From: Toxoplasma gondii ME49
Lineage: Eukaryota > Apicomplexa > Conoidasida > Eucoccidiorida > Sarcocystidae
DNA: 64,000 nt
Assembly (NCBI RefSeq): GCF_000006565.2
Contig: NC_031476.1
Location: forward strand, 5,765,900 to 5,829,899
Reading direction: 5' to 3'
A program made the translations under genes and the position numbers. Of the stretch, positions 35,609 through 48,107 are shown in pieces; the stretch's first letter is position 1; the number at the start of each line of letters is the position of its first letter. Under the pieces are notes generated by a model. That model did no database searches and was not told the DNA's origin. It worked only from the letters and a program-made list of their open reading frames with translations.

Positions 35609-38600
35609 ATGACGCTCGTTACTCGACACCTCCTGTGCCCCGCAGGCGGGAAGCTCGGACAGGTACTTGTCAGAGCTCCTGCTGCTGCGGGTTCTCCTTT
35701 GTTTTTCTCTTCTCTCTCTTGTGTTTCTGTCCCTCCTCCTCTTTGCGCCGTCTCCATTCCCCGCACATCGGCAGAGAAACTCGTGGAGGCAAACCGACCG
35801 CCGCGACCTGTCCGAGGAGAGGACAGGCGCCGGCTGTCAGGGCGAAGGAGACAAGTCGAGAAGAGCGCAGACGCTTCGCGAGCTCTTCAGCTTCCTTGCG
35901 GAGCTGCCGCCGCTCGCTCGAGTTCGCCCCCAAAGCTCTTGCCTTCTCTCGCTTGTGCTTCGCCTTTCTCTCGCTATCTCGCCTCTGCTCCGCGGGCTGC
36001 GCCTCTTCTCCAGTCTCCCGTTCTTTCCTCAAGTTCCCTTTCTCACGACAGACCTTTCTCCATGTCCATCGCCTCGTCCCCTGCCCTCGCGTCGCCTCTC
36101 TGCCGTCCGCGCTTCTTCTCTCTCACCGTCCAGGTTTCCTCTGAGAAAGGAGGCGGAAGAGAAGGAAGCGAAGACGAAGGAACAACATCAGAGCAGCCTG
36201 GCGGAGGCAGAGATAGTTTCGAAAGGGATTGCGTCCTCGCGAAGGCCGGGCGCCTGCTGCACCGCGCTGTACCGGCAGCCTGGAAGGCGCTCGAGAGGAG
36301 ACAGCTGGAAATGTACGTCTCTTTGCCGAGGCGAAAAGAACGCACAGAGTTGCCGGAGAAGGCGATTGAAGACAAGAACAACTTAGCACAGCGGGGGAAC
36401 GCGTGACTGGGCGGGATGAAGGAAGGAGCATCCCCACAAGTACTCAAGAACCTCTGGAGGGTTGCATTTCAAAGCATTCAAGAGGAGCGACGGAATTCAA
36501 GACTACAACACGCATGTTTGAAAACAGAAGACAACCAGGAAAGACAAATGGACGAGAGGGGAGAAAACGAGCAGAGACAGGACGCCATATCGGCCGGAAA
36601 CGAGAGGAGAAAGAGGAAAGAAAACAGGGAACGAGAGAAGAGCCCACAAACTGTGAATAGGGCAGGAAGCTCGAGTTTTCGCTTGGTTTAAATGCTTCAC
36701 TCTCGAATGGTGGCTCGTGGTTTCTCAGGCGTCTCCCCAAGTACATCTTTGACGATTCTTTGTCAGAAGACCCTTTGCTCGGAATGAGGATCATGGAATT
36801 TCGTGATACCCCGAGAGAGGCCCTACAAGCACACCGAGACGAGATCGACGCTCGACTGAAGGTACGGTTTCGTGAGAACTCTTGCCTCGCCGACATTTCT
36901 CGTTTCTCTCCTGAGAAGGAGACAGAGACGCCGCTCAGGGAATCCAACCACGAGAAAGTGTAGAGCAGAGAAGAGAGAGAAAAGTAGGGGGGAGACCGAA
37001 GTGGCTTCCTAGGCGAGTGTCAGCGTGGAGCAGGTCCTGCTCATCTTGGTTTTTGCTCGCGCCGCAAGTCGGTTCTTCCTGTGTTATTTCTACACCTCTG
37101 TAATTCGTTTCTGAATCTGTTTTCGGTTTTCTGGATATCTGTTTCTAGTTTTCCGGAACTTCTCTGCTCTCCCATTCTCTGTCTAGCAACGCCTGTATGC
37201 GCGCGCCGTGTTGCCCCTGTACCGTCGCCTTTGTGTGGCCTGTCTGCTACCGTTTTCTCCTCCTCACCTGTGTCTGCTTCTTTGCCGCCTGTCGAGAGCT
37301 TCCTGCACAGCAAATGATGTGCCTCATCCCATGCATTTAGACATACTTCAGAAGCATCTTGTGCACTGGTTAGCGTTCAACATCTCGTTAGAGCAGTAGC
37401 AGTGTCTACGCGCTGGCCTTCCACTTGCGTTTCCAGATATATGTGTCTTTTCCCTGTCTCGCATGATGCAGAGGCCTTTCAGCCCAGTCGATGCTCGACT
37501 GTGTACTTAAACGCGAACTTCCCAGGCTTATTTTTGTGCCTCATAACTCTAATTACATTCAGCATCCAACAACATGCGGTTGACTTTTCTCTATGAACTT
37601 TACGTGGACAACAAGCCGTGGTAATCGTTCCCCCACTCTTTTCCCTTTAGGCATTCGCGGGGGACATCGACCCGTTTGCCTTCGTTCGCGACGATGTGGA
37701 GAGCCTGGATCTCAGTCTGCTTTCTTCAGGTAAGTCGCAGGTTGCAGTGGAGAACGCTGAAGAGGAGCGACGCGTTCTGCATGCGCTCCTGTCCCACTCC
37801 CCAGCGATGTATCCATATCTTCGTCTCGAGGAACTCAGCCGCATCTGAGGTGTACGTGGCGACGCAAGAACGCTCTGCGTTCCGTTTCGACTGGAAAGGA
37901 GAAATATTCATGCACGCATGCCTATACATTCAAATGGGCAGTGAAACACGGCTCTGTGCACACAGAGGCGGAGAGATACTCCTAGGCAGACTTTTTGGCA
38001 TCTATTTGCTCGCCGAATGAGTCGTCCGCATGCGTAAATGGTTCTACGAAAACAGATACACACGCACGTCCATAACTAGACCTGCGCGCAGACACCACGT
38101 TTCGACGTAGCCATACAAAAACTTTTATATACATACATACGCAGCTACATATACATATGTACATGTATTTATCTATCTCTATGTATATATATATATATAT
38201 ATATGCAGCGAGCAGCCGCATGTCTGAGTTTCGTGTCTCGAATTAGCATATATTTAGTAAGGCTCCCGAAAGACCCAGATCTGTGAATGCGATTGCTTTT
38301 TCTCAGTTCGCTCGGTTTATCCGGAAGTCTCGCCTGTAGCACGGTACCTCCTGACGGCACCGGGGAAGCGTTTTCGGCCGGTGCTGCTGCTGATCCTCCG
38401 TCAGGCCTTGTTGAGCTTGAACGTGACTTCACGTTCGGAGCCTGGAGACGAGAGCGCCTCTCTGAGAAGTCGTTCTCTCTCGCCTTCGGGCTCTGCTTCT
38501 CCGCTTCTGTCTTGCGGCGCTGCGTTCAGCGCAAAGAGCCAAACGAGAAGGAAAGACGGCTTGGAACTCTGCATGGTACACGTGGCGGAGCTCATTCACA

Positions 38601-41600
38601 CAGCCAGGTGCGTCCGTCTGGCGGAGCCCAGCGAACATCGCAGGCCCTACACAACCCCGAAGAGAGACAGACGTTGAAAGAAGGATTCTTTATGACATCG
38701 ATGTAAAGCTTTACATGTATATATATATATATATATATATGGAAGTATGCTGAGGTTTGTGGACAATTGCGGGGAGAGGGAGAATAGAGATAGGTATATG
38801 CGTATATCTCTGCGACCATGTGTATACACGCCTTCATATAAACACAGATATATGCGCACCTGCATTTGGATGCCCGTGTAGAATCGCACCGCGATGTGTG
38901 GACATGCGCAAAAAGCACGCATATGGAGAAAACGTTGAATGCGTGAGCTTCTCGGCACGAGTCGGTGCACTGTCGTTCCTCGAGTTCTTTTACGGGACAT
39001 CACCAAGACGTCATGCATGTTCAGAGACGTCTAAATCCTTTTTCGCACCTTCGTCTGGGTCGGTCACAAAAACCGCTCGTGCTTCCAGGCATGAGAGAAC
39101 GAGCGTGCGGGGAAAAGTCCCTCACTGTGTGGCATGGAACTGATCGAGGAAACGAATGTTCCCCGGGAGAACTTTTGAACTCGAGTCGAGCTCCTTGCTG
39201 CGCATACAGTCTGATGCACGACGACGTCATTGACGGCGCAGACACACGACGCGGCCAGCCGGCGACTCATCGACGCTTCTGCAACAAGACGGCAATTCTC
39301 GGCGGAGATTTTCTCCTTAGTCGAGGGTAATTAAACATCAAAGGCTTCAAAGGCTTGCCTCTCCTTTGCAAACCGGTTCCTAAATACACATACATGTGTA
39401 CAGATTGATATATAACTGTATATATATATATATCTGTCGAGTGGGATGAATGTTCACCATCTTGCTTCGGAAGCAAGACGTCTGCTCCTCGGAATAGTCG
39501 CGGTGTTATTAAGACAAGACTCTGGAACATGTTAGTCCTCGTGTCCACCTTAGGACTGAAGCACAAATGAATATGTATAAAGATAGACAAATATATATGT
39601 ATGGGAATGTGTACGTCTATGTGCATATATGGATGTGCATCAGGAGCCGGGAAGCGAGCTTTGAGTTGTGGTGCTTGCCGCCTCGAGTAGGCGTTGTCTG
39701 ATGACGAAGTTTCGGGGCTGCACCGATGCGTCTGCTTTCCGGGCTGTTTTCAGGAATGGAATCGTCGCCATGTGCGGCTCGACAGAGGTGATGATGCGGA
39801 TGTCAAGCGTGATCGAAAGCCTGGTGAAGGGAGAGCTGATTCAAGCTCTCAGCGACTCTAGAGGTGACTTAGGTGAGCGCCAAGCCGAGAGTACAGAGCC
39901 TTTGCGCGAACACCTGAAAAGAAGTGAGGGCGGCTCGAGGACAATCAACGGCTTTGCAGGGACAAACAAAAGCGAAGTTGGAAAAGGAAAGATGCCGGCC
40001 AGGACACGGGGGACCCACAACACAAGAGAAGCGCACAGCCATTTCGGGGGCAAGAATCTCCGACAGAAGCAGATAACACAGTGACAGCAGCGCGACGTTG
40101 TCGAATCGCCCAGAAGCAATATGTGCATGCCTTTTGTGATGGAAACTGAGAGGGATGAAACACGGCGAAGCGTGGATCAAGCATGTGGAGACAGGGTTCC
40201 TCATCGAAGATTTTTGCAGCGTCTTCTCTCGTCTCGTTTCTTGTCAGAAAGCGCACTCCGGACGTATCTCACCAAAACTTACCACAAGACCGCCTCGCTG
40301 ATCGCGGAAAGCTGTGCATGCCTTGCGATTCTAAGTAGGAATTGCAGAGTGGGAGGAGCGTAACTTCACGCGATCTGATTCCTTCCCTCTTCACGCTGTG
40401 ACTTCTATGCCTGTATATTCAGATTCATAGGTGTCAACCGACACGGATGACCTGTTTGAGTTATCTTATAAAACTATATCAGAATAATGTATGCATCTGG
40501 ATGATGGCGTACGTCTACGCGTTGTTCACATTTTCATCTGCGTCGCTAGGTCTCGATGTAAAGAGCACTGTGTGTGTATGCCGTGGTGAAACTCGCCGGG
40601 TGACAAACAGCGCAGTCCAAGTCTTGAGTTCTCTCCGCATGGTTATCTTTCTGTACACGCGGATCTGTTTTTCCCTGTTTCCTCCTGTGCTTTACTCCGC
40701 TTTCCCCGTGTCAGCTTTTGAGGCAGCATTCTTTCATTGCAGAGGCGCTAGCAGAGCTCAGAGAGGGGACCGAACGTCATTTCGTGGTCCGTTTTCTGCT
40801 GACTTTGTGACTCTCCCCTAATGTCACCCTGACTCGCTGCAGCAGCAGGATCCGCTGGCGACATGCCGGTTCAGAGGCGCGGCCTAGTTCCTCTTGAACT
40901 GTTTTTTCTGCTCAGTGGGCTTGCCCTCGCGCTGGGTCACGTGGAGCGCCGACTTTGGAGCTTGCGTCGGGATGGCCTTTCAGCTGTACGATGACGAACT
41001 GGATTTTACTGCATCCTCTGAGAACCTGGGAAAGCCGGCCCTCAATGACTTGCGATCGGTGAGTTTCTGCAGTTTTTCTCGAACACAACGAAACCGAACA
41101 CGCGAAGGCTATTCCCGTTTTCAGATGGATCCGGCTCGTTCGAACGGGTTTCCGACTCCGGGGGTGCATTTCGCCAGGCCACTGTCATCGAGGTGTCTTC
41201 AGACGTTGGTGAGAGGCGTGTTTTGTGAGCGGAGTGTCATTGCAGTTGGGGTGTACAGTCGAGCTTGAAGAAGCTACCAGACACCTGTTGTTCTGTGAGA
41301 CTTGGCCCCGGCTGCGTAGACAGGGGTATGCCCTTCTTCTGCATGCATCCCTTTTTTAGTTTGCTGCTGCGGTTACCACCGTGCTCCTGCAGGGACTTGT
41401 CACTGCCCCGCTCTTGATGGCGGCTCTGGAGGAGGAAGCCCGAGGCGCGTCGGCAGGAGGCGAAGCTCGAACCATTTTGGAGAGACGGGCTGACCGGGAA
41501 GGCGACGTCGAAAAAGCCATAAAACTGATTTTTGCCAGTGACGCCATGCCCCGTTCCCAACTGATGGGGCGGCTGTATGTACGCCGAGCCACTGAGTTGC

Positions 41601-41740
41601 TCGAGGAGTTGACAGCCGAAATTGGGACGTCTTCGCTTGGGGGTTCTGACGGCGATGCCGCAAAGAAGGCAGCAATTCCCGACGCATGTCGCGCTCTGGC
41701 AGCGCTCCTGCAGGCCACTCTCCAGCGGCGGTCTGGGTGA
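35609..41740 (+). CDS. COQ1: Long-chain polyprenyl diphosphate synthase, mitochondrial (Coq1-like)
   Basis: Trans-prenyltransferase that adds isopentenyl units to an allylic diphosphate to make the ubiquinone side chain. Exons: 35609-36312, 36729-36861, 37651-37729, 38307-38607, 39210-39326, 39754-39872, 40248-40334, 40916-41058 and 41393-41740. All are in phase and give 676 residues. The ATG at 35609 follows an in-frame GTG. The first 235 residues are Ser/Pro/Arg-rich with a mitochondrial-type N-terminus (MTLVTRHLLCPAGGK). Family motifs: GKRFRP (325-330, IPP binding), first Asp-rich motif DDVID (410-414) followed by RRG, KTASLIAESC, and second Asp-rich motif DDELD (539-543) in GMAFQLYDDELDF, then GKPALNDLR. 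The residue five before the first Asp is Ala (HTASLMHDD), which in this family permits long products. Mitochondrial location and ubiquinone role are inferred from the family and from the known Toxoplasma enzyme. The exon 7-8 joint (AILM) fits in phase but has a weak donor. Confidence 0.9.
38183..38204. repeat. (TA)n microsatellite, Coq1 intron 3
   Basis: Alternating TA about 100 bases before the exon 4 acceptor, preceded by ATCTATCTCTATG. Confidence 0.95.
38718..38740. repeat. (AT)n microsatellite, Coq1 intron 4
   Basis: Alternating AT about 110 bases after the donor at 38608. Confidence 0.95.
39420..39433. repeat. (AT)n microsatellite, Coq1 intron 5
   Basis: Short alternating tract about 95 bases after the exon 5 donor. 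Confidence 0.9.
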
Positions 41741-44700
41741 AGAAGTGACGAGATGCACACCAGCACTGTTGTGGAGGGGCATGAGAAACACCAGCAAACG
41801 GGAAAGCACACCGAGGAAGACAGTAAACTCCGCGGGACGAACGACTGTGGCGCGTTCCGTGGTAAAACATGAGGCTGATGCGGTCTCGTGAGTACGGGGA
41901 GAAGGAGCTGAGGTTCCTCTGTTGCTCATTTGAGGGTATGAGTACGTCTAATGAAGCTGCCACGAAAGCCGGCGGTGGAGTCTCGACAGATTGACCATTT
42001 TGCTGTGGAGGCGAACCAGGAGGAATGTGTTCAAGTGTCGCGCTTCCCACGAACACCAGCATTGACACTTCTGCAACAAGACTGGCTGTCAGCGGCGCTG
42101 TTTGTTGGCTGAAAGTGATACTTTTCCGTTCTCTCGCTCTTGTTGTACCCTGAGCTCTTTCCCGCAGTGCCTGTTGTGCGTTGTCAGTCCGTTTTGTGTT
42201 TGTCGTTTTTCCGTTGGGCGTTCTGGTCGGTTCTGCCGTTCACAAGCCTACGCCTTTGTTTCCGAGTACAGAGCGGCGGCGGTTCGGGGGTCACTTTTCT
42301 ACGCGACAGCAAATCACCAGCCTGCTCAATATGGTACCGACACTCGTCCGTCGCCTCTATTTTGGTCGAAAGGAGAAGCGCACTGTTCCCGGGAGAACGT
42401 ATTACGTAGGCGTCTGACTAGGAAGACACGCAGCACCATGAGCAATTCCATGAATGGGCGTCACATGACAGCTCCGCACGTATTGAATGGCATCTCGTCT
42501 GTTTTTCACACCCGATACCCTTCGTCAGCCAGGAAGGAACGCGGGAAACTTCCCGATTTCAACTGTCTCCGTCGTCACCCCGATTCTGAATTCGTCGCTC
42601 ACAAGCGGTGGTATCTTCCTGCCGTTGAAGCAAGATGTGATTCGTCTCCACGGAATAAGTGAAACATCTGTAACGGTGTAGGGCCGGCTCTCTGTTTTCA
42701 CAGTCGCGTTCGCAGCCGCTTCTACTGTTTCTCGAGCCGCTCCCACACTGCTTCTGCGTACACGTCGACGTTACCCCCTTTATTGTTAAGCGGCACCTCC
42801 CCAGACATGCCCACCCGGCGTTCCACTGTGTAACGGTCGACTTCTCTAACGCCGTTAGCAGACCTGTGTTACCAGTCTCGCCCCGCTCCCTCCCTCTCCG
42901 TTGAAGTTCACTGAAGACTAGACCACAAAACGCTTGGAGCCTCCAGACTAAATAACCCTTTCCGAGTCACATGGGTTGTTCGTTTACAGTCTCCCTTACG
43001 TCGACGCTGTGAAACGAATGCGGCTTACGACGGCGTTTCTCGCTACCAGCGATGTTTCTAGAGGCCGCACTTGGCCCGTGTATCGCGTGACGGTATACGG
43101 TGGCATTTACCGGAGTGGTTAGCTTCTCTCCGTACACAATCGGTCTTCAGGAGACCGTACTGATACCGGCGGCTCGCACGCCCTGGGGCCAGCGCGCGAC
43201 AAGCAGGCATATCATAAAACCACACTTGAGAAACCTGCAGAAAAAAATTGCTTGTTCAGTGCTCGTACAGTGAAAGGAGAGCTCTCTGCAGAAGCCGGTG
43301 GACCGATGCCGGGCTCTGCTTCGTTGTCACCCGCCTTCCGTGAGTTGATTCACCATATTACAAAACACGAAGGGGTTGTTCTACCCTCCGTGTGCCTTCC
43401 GTCGCTCCCTTAACCTGTGTTAACTGGAATCTGCACAAGTGTCACCAACGAAATTCACTAAAACAGTCCATTTCTCGACGCGACTTGGCCATAGGAGGCG
43501 GCTTTCGACGTTGGCCCGACCTGCGGATGATGAAACCTTCAGCGAAGTGCTATCCGGTTTGAATTCTCGCTTGTTTGTCGCCTCTACTTAAGACACTGGA
43601 TTCATCAAAAACAGACAGCGCAAACGAAACTTCATTCTTTCTCAGCCCTCTTGACCACAGTGGTCAACTGCGGGACATTTTGGAAGGAATGCACAAACAT
43701 CCGTGGTCAGCCGTTCCTTTGTTCTGATTTCGATGCCTTTCTCCCGTGAATGGTCACAGATAAGATCGAGCAAACAGTGCATGGCCGCGAAGCATCCAAA
43801 GAGGTTTACCACAGATGAAAAGCGGACACCTTCCTCTCCTCTCCCCGCTTCTTCCCCTGTCGCCCCCCCCAAAAAAACTGATATAGGATATGTACCGACG
43901 TATATGAACCGATGTGTACGTGCCTGAGTTACACATTCACATGGAGTGCATGCGGCAGTGATTGCCTATGGGGAACAGGACACACGCGCGCTCCTTTACT
44001 TCTCACTGTCCGCACGGAAACCTCCGCCTACACTCGACCGAACACCAATATACCATAAAAAACGGACGGGAAATTCCGTTTCACGGCTCCCGCTGTAGCT
44101 CCGATCAGATGCACGGAACGCATCCCCTACTGATCCCCCCAGTCCTTCCATCGCTCGTGTTCGTCTGCAAACGAGCGATGAAGAGATCACTTTTGTGCGT
44201 CGCATAGAAGAGACCCTAAAATCTGCCATAATAAAACCGTCTGGCGAATGTGTGCATCCTCACCAGTATCTGCTCAACAGATACCCTTTCTCTCTGCACT
44301 GCCTCCCAATTTTCAGTGCGCGCCCGTGCCTTCCAAGTTTGGTTCTAAACACTAAAAAGTCTAAAGTCTGTGTCCCCGTTTCTTTCTTACCAACCCTCGT
44401 CTTCCCGCCGCCCCCGCTGGGCACCACCTCACGCTGGGCAGCTTCCCACTGCCCCCCCCGGCGCCGCGCCGCCTTTCGAGCTTCGTTTCTTCTTTCACTT
44501 TTCCTCTTTCACGTGCTTAGTCTCGCATCGCGCAGTCACCCGCACCATCCAGGGTGACCCCTCGCCGGGATGGTGACGCAACCGACGCTTCGCACAGACA
44601 GTCCCCCCAAACAAAAGATGAACATCGCTAAAACCTTGGGTCAACCCGACACGCACGACAGCCGAAACTCTGTCACTGAATATGCACTGGGGCCACAATG

Positions 44701-47700
44701 CACACTGGAAGAACACGGCTTGTTCCCAAAGCACCACCACAGCGAGGTATCCCGTTTCTACATCAGCTACTTTCATCTACGTCCTTCTTTCTACCCCAGC
44801 AGCTCGACTACGCAGACGAAACTAACGATGAAAGACGCGCCTCCCAAATGACAACAAGAGCGACGAGGCGCCGGGTGTACTTGTCCCCCCCACTTTGCCG
44901 ACCCCAGAAACAACCCCGAGTTCCCTGAATCCCCGTCACCGAACGATCCTTCCTCTGACCCACGTCTCCACACTTTCGCCCATCTCCAAGCTACGGTCGC
45001 TAGCACAAAGACTCAATGCAAGCCCAGGAAGCAAAAAGCTGGACCCTCCAACAGCGGCACTGGGATCCCCACCGCGTGCCACAGAATACACCGAAACGAA
45101 CTATTCATCCAATACATAGTGCCCGTCGTTGATGTGTTAAGAATTATTGATGGTGTTAGAATGATTTCCACCTTCTTAATAGACTGAGTGGACCGCTCGC
45201 GGAACGGGGCACCCCTAGCAGCGTGAGTAGGCAGGGTTCCCTTTCCGCTCCTCTCGGCAGTCCCAGACCAACACACCCTTGCGTTGTCTTGTGCTTCACT
45301 TTGCTTTGCCACCCAATCCACTTCCCCCGTCGCTCCGCCGCCAGCAAACACGACGATGCATGGACCAAGAGGTTGCCAGGCCTGGTATGCGACGCACACC
45401 GAGCCATACTGTGGCCACATATCATCCACAAAACGACGCACTCACACGCGCACCTCTGCGGGAACACTAAACGGCACCACAGCCTTTCTTTCCGGACGAA
45501 GACAGAACCTGAATCACGGCGAGGCTGCTACGCGTGATGGCAGCGCGGCGCAGTTCGCCAGAAAAGAAAATGGAAAAAACTGCGGAAAAAGTAAGAAACA
45601 TCGTCCCTAGCTTCCACCCTGATTGACCCAACCTGTTCGTCTGATCCTGTGTCGATTCTCCAACTGGCAAACTTTTGCAGCGTGAGCGCCTCCCGACGAA
45701 GCCTCACCGTTTCGCGGATGAGATATACTTCTATATCATCATTCCCGTCATCCTCATCCCTCGACCTGCGCATGCGCCTCTCCCCCCGCTGGGGCGTCGT
45801 TGCGTTCCACTCACAGACAAACAGAAACCAGCTAAGCCAGCGTGAAGCCGACCGGACGAAACCCGCGTACATACGCAGAGCCACGTTCATTCGAGGTTAC
45901 CACTCGATGACTGTACTGGTACTAAACGCAAGGCACGTGGGGAATCTGCCGACACCACACTCCACTGCCCTGTGATCCGCACTGCTGATAGCCGGCAAAA
46001 CGAACAAGGAATTCCGTGCACACGTAGAGCGTCCATGAAGCGAAAAAGGACACACTAAAACTCGAGTCACGCACGGTGCCAGAGCCGTTTCTTCATTCCG
46101 CTCTGTCACCCATGGGGTCCGACGCTGGATGCGACAGCGCCTCGCACATCTCGCGGTGACCCCTATTTAGTTCCCTTCTCACCCGCCTTGCGCCCCGAGT
46201 AAAAACCCGGGAGACACCAAGGAGCGTGAGGGACCACTGTGAAAAAACTCTCCTACCTGAAAGTGGGCTGCGTATGCGAGATTCGGGATGGCTGCCCCAG
46301 ACCTCTCTCACGCCTGTAGAGAGGTTGATACACAGACACGACGCACCTTCACATCGCTTGCTCGCACGCACACACACCAGTGTGAGGGAGGCACACAAAA
46401 GTACTTTTTCTGCCACGCCACATGTCTCCGTTAACCGTGAAAAGGCGGCTGTTCCTACCTCTCGACTAACGTCCCTTCTTTTCCACGGGTCCGGTTTCCC
46501 TCGAGCGGGATCCCTCCGGGAGGACGTCGCTGTCAGGAAGAGGGGCGGACAAGAGACATCCGAAAACCATACAGGAGGGACGAACGATGTAGAACGCGTA
46601 GAGCGACGGCACCGCTCGGCAGAGCCCCTTCCTTTTCCTCCCCTCACTCGCTTCAGTTTCCGCTGCACGATCAACGGCTTAGGGGAGTGTCTCCAGAGAA
46701 ACTCTGGAAACCAGAGGCGACCGAAGAACGGAAGCTCCTGCGCTACCCCGCCCTCTCACGCTTAGGGGTATGCTTTCCAGGCAGCACAAGGCAGCACTTT
46801 TCTGATCGAATCTTTAGTAGAAGACGACATCGAGAGGTCTTCCGCCACGCTCCAGATGCTGGACCAAGGAACGACGAAACTCACCCCTCTCCACGTCGCC
46901 TTATATATCCGCTCCTTCATCCGGCGTGGCACACAAGCAAGAAAGACTGAACAAGACTGGAGATGGCCGGTCAACCGCGTCCCCAGTCCAGAAAAAATCG
47001 ACACAAAGGCGGGAGAGAGCGGCGGGAAAACCATCGACTGATCGAATCCGTAACCGCCTTAATCGCTCTCCGGAGACGTTCTGTTCAAGTCACATTGACT
47101 CTTCCAAAAGTACGCTTCGTGGCGCGGTGTCGCCCGCTCCTGTCCCGTCGTCGGCCGCAGAACGGCTCTCCGTTACTCCCATGTAAACGGTGCAACAGAT
47201 AAATCACTGACACCATGCCACACGCGACATGGAAGGGACGCAACACGCACAGTACCTGACGTCATTTGTGCCCCGGGGCACACAAAAAAACTGGAACTTC
47301 AACGAGTTTCTGAAGATAACTGAACACACACCTGAACCTCACTGCATCTCCTCCACCGAATACACGAAGTGGTGTACCCACACACGTGGACCACAGGGAT
47401 GCGTCCGCTGCTTAAGAAACGAACATCCACCCGGACCTTGTTGCCAAGCGACACAGCCTCCCTTTCGCTGGTATTTTCATTCCACAGATGAGCGCTCCCC
47501 TAGAATGAAGAGCAGAAATTGCACGTTGCGCCAAGTCACACAACCCTGCGGCGGCAGTCGCGTCACCACCACACTACACGTCCCAAAAAAAGCGTCGCGA
47601 TTTGTGTCGAGCAGCTCTCACTGCTTCATGTGAAACGCAGGATCATGTCCACACAAGGATTATATGCGTAACTGATATGCGTGTGAAAATACAACCAGGA

Positions 47701-48107
47701 ATCCCCTAGCCTCACACATCCACGTCCGATGCCTCTGTTTTGCCTCCGCTCTCTCCCTTCTACATCTCACGGGACGTGTAACGAGCAGGGAGTCTCCCAA
47801 CACTGCCGACACTCAACAAGAAGCAAATGAAAATGAATGCACACCGGCACGTGTTTCCGCGTTCCCTGTCTCAAGACACAAACTCAGAAGGATGAATAAA
47901 ATCCGGTATCGCCATCTCCGTTTTGAGAACGTCTTCCCGTGCCTGGCGGCAACCCCCCATCCTCACTGACGTATGCAGGAAGGACATCCTAAAAGCCCTC
48001 GCTTGCCGCGGACCCGAGACCCTTTCCCTCTTCCTCTCATTCCCCTCTCTCATCACCCCTCCGGTGTGTGTCGAGTCCGTTCAGACGCTCTGTTTAGTCC
48101 ATGTCTT
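41741..48107. other. Convergent gene-poor region between Coq1 and the zinc-finger gene
   Basis: Over 6 kb with no gene I can support. Every frame is short and without domains. 41.7-42.7 kb probably holds the Coq1 3' untranslated region. Roughly 44.28-45.0 kb has a marked excess of C over G on the plus strand (about two to one or more in the lines counted), including runs of 8 C at 44452-44459 and 6 C at 44885-44890. 47.9-48.1 kb is pyrimidine-rich and abuts the stop of the zinc-finger gene. No (TA)n tract occurs here, unlike the left half of the window. Confidence 0.5.

Noticed and set aside
35104..36144. 346-codon plus-strand frame overlapping Coq1 exon 1
   Set aside because: Contains a chance GKRFR string, but the true GKRFRP motif lies in Coq1 exon 4 in a fully phased model.
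40742..40812. Candidate extra Coq1 exon after TTTCATTGCAG (ALAELREG)
   Set aside because: Good acceptor, but the frame soon stops and has no phase-compatible donor; joining 40334 directly to 40916 keeps phase and family alignment.
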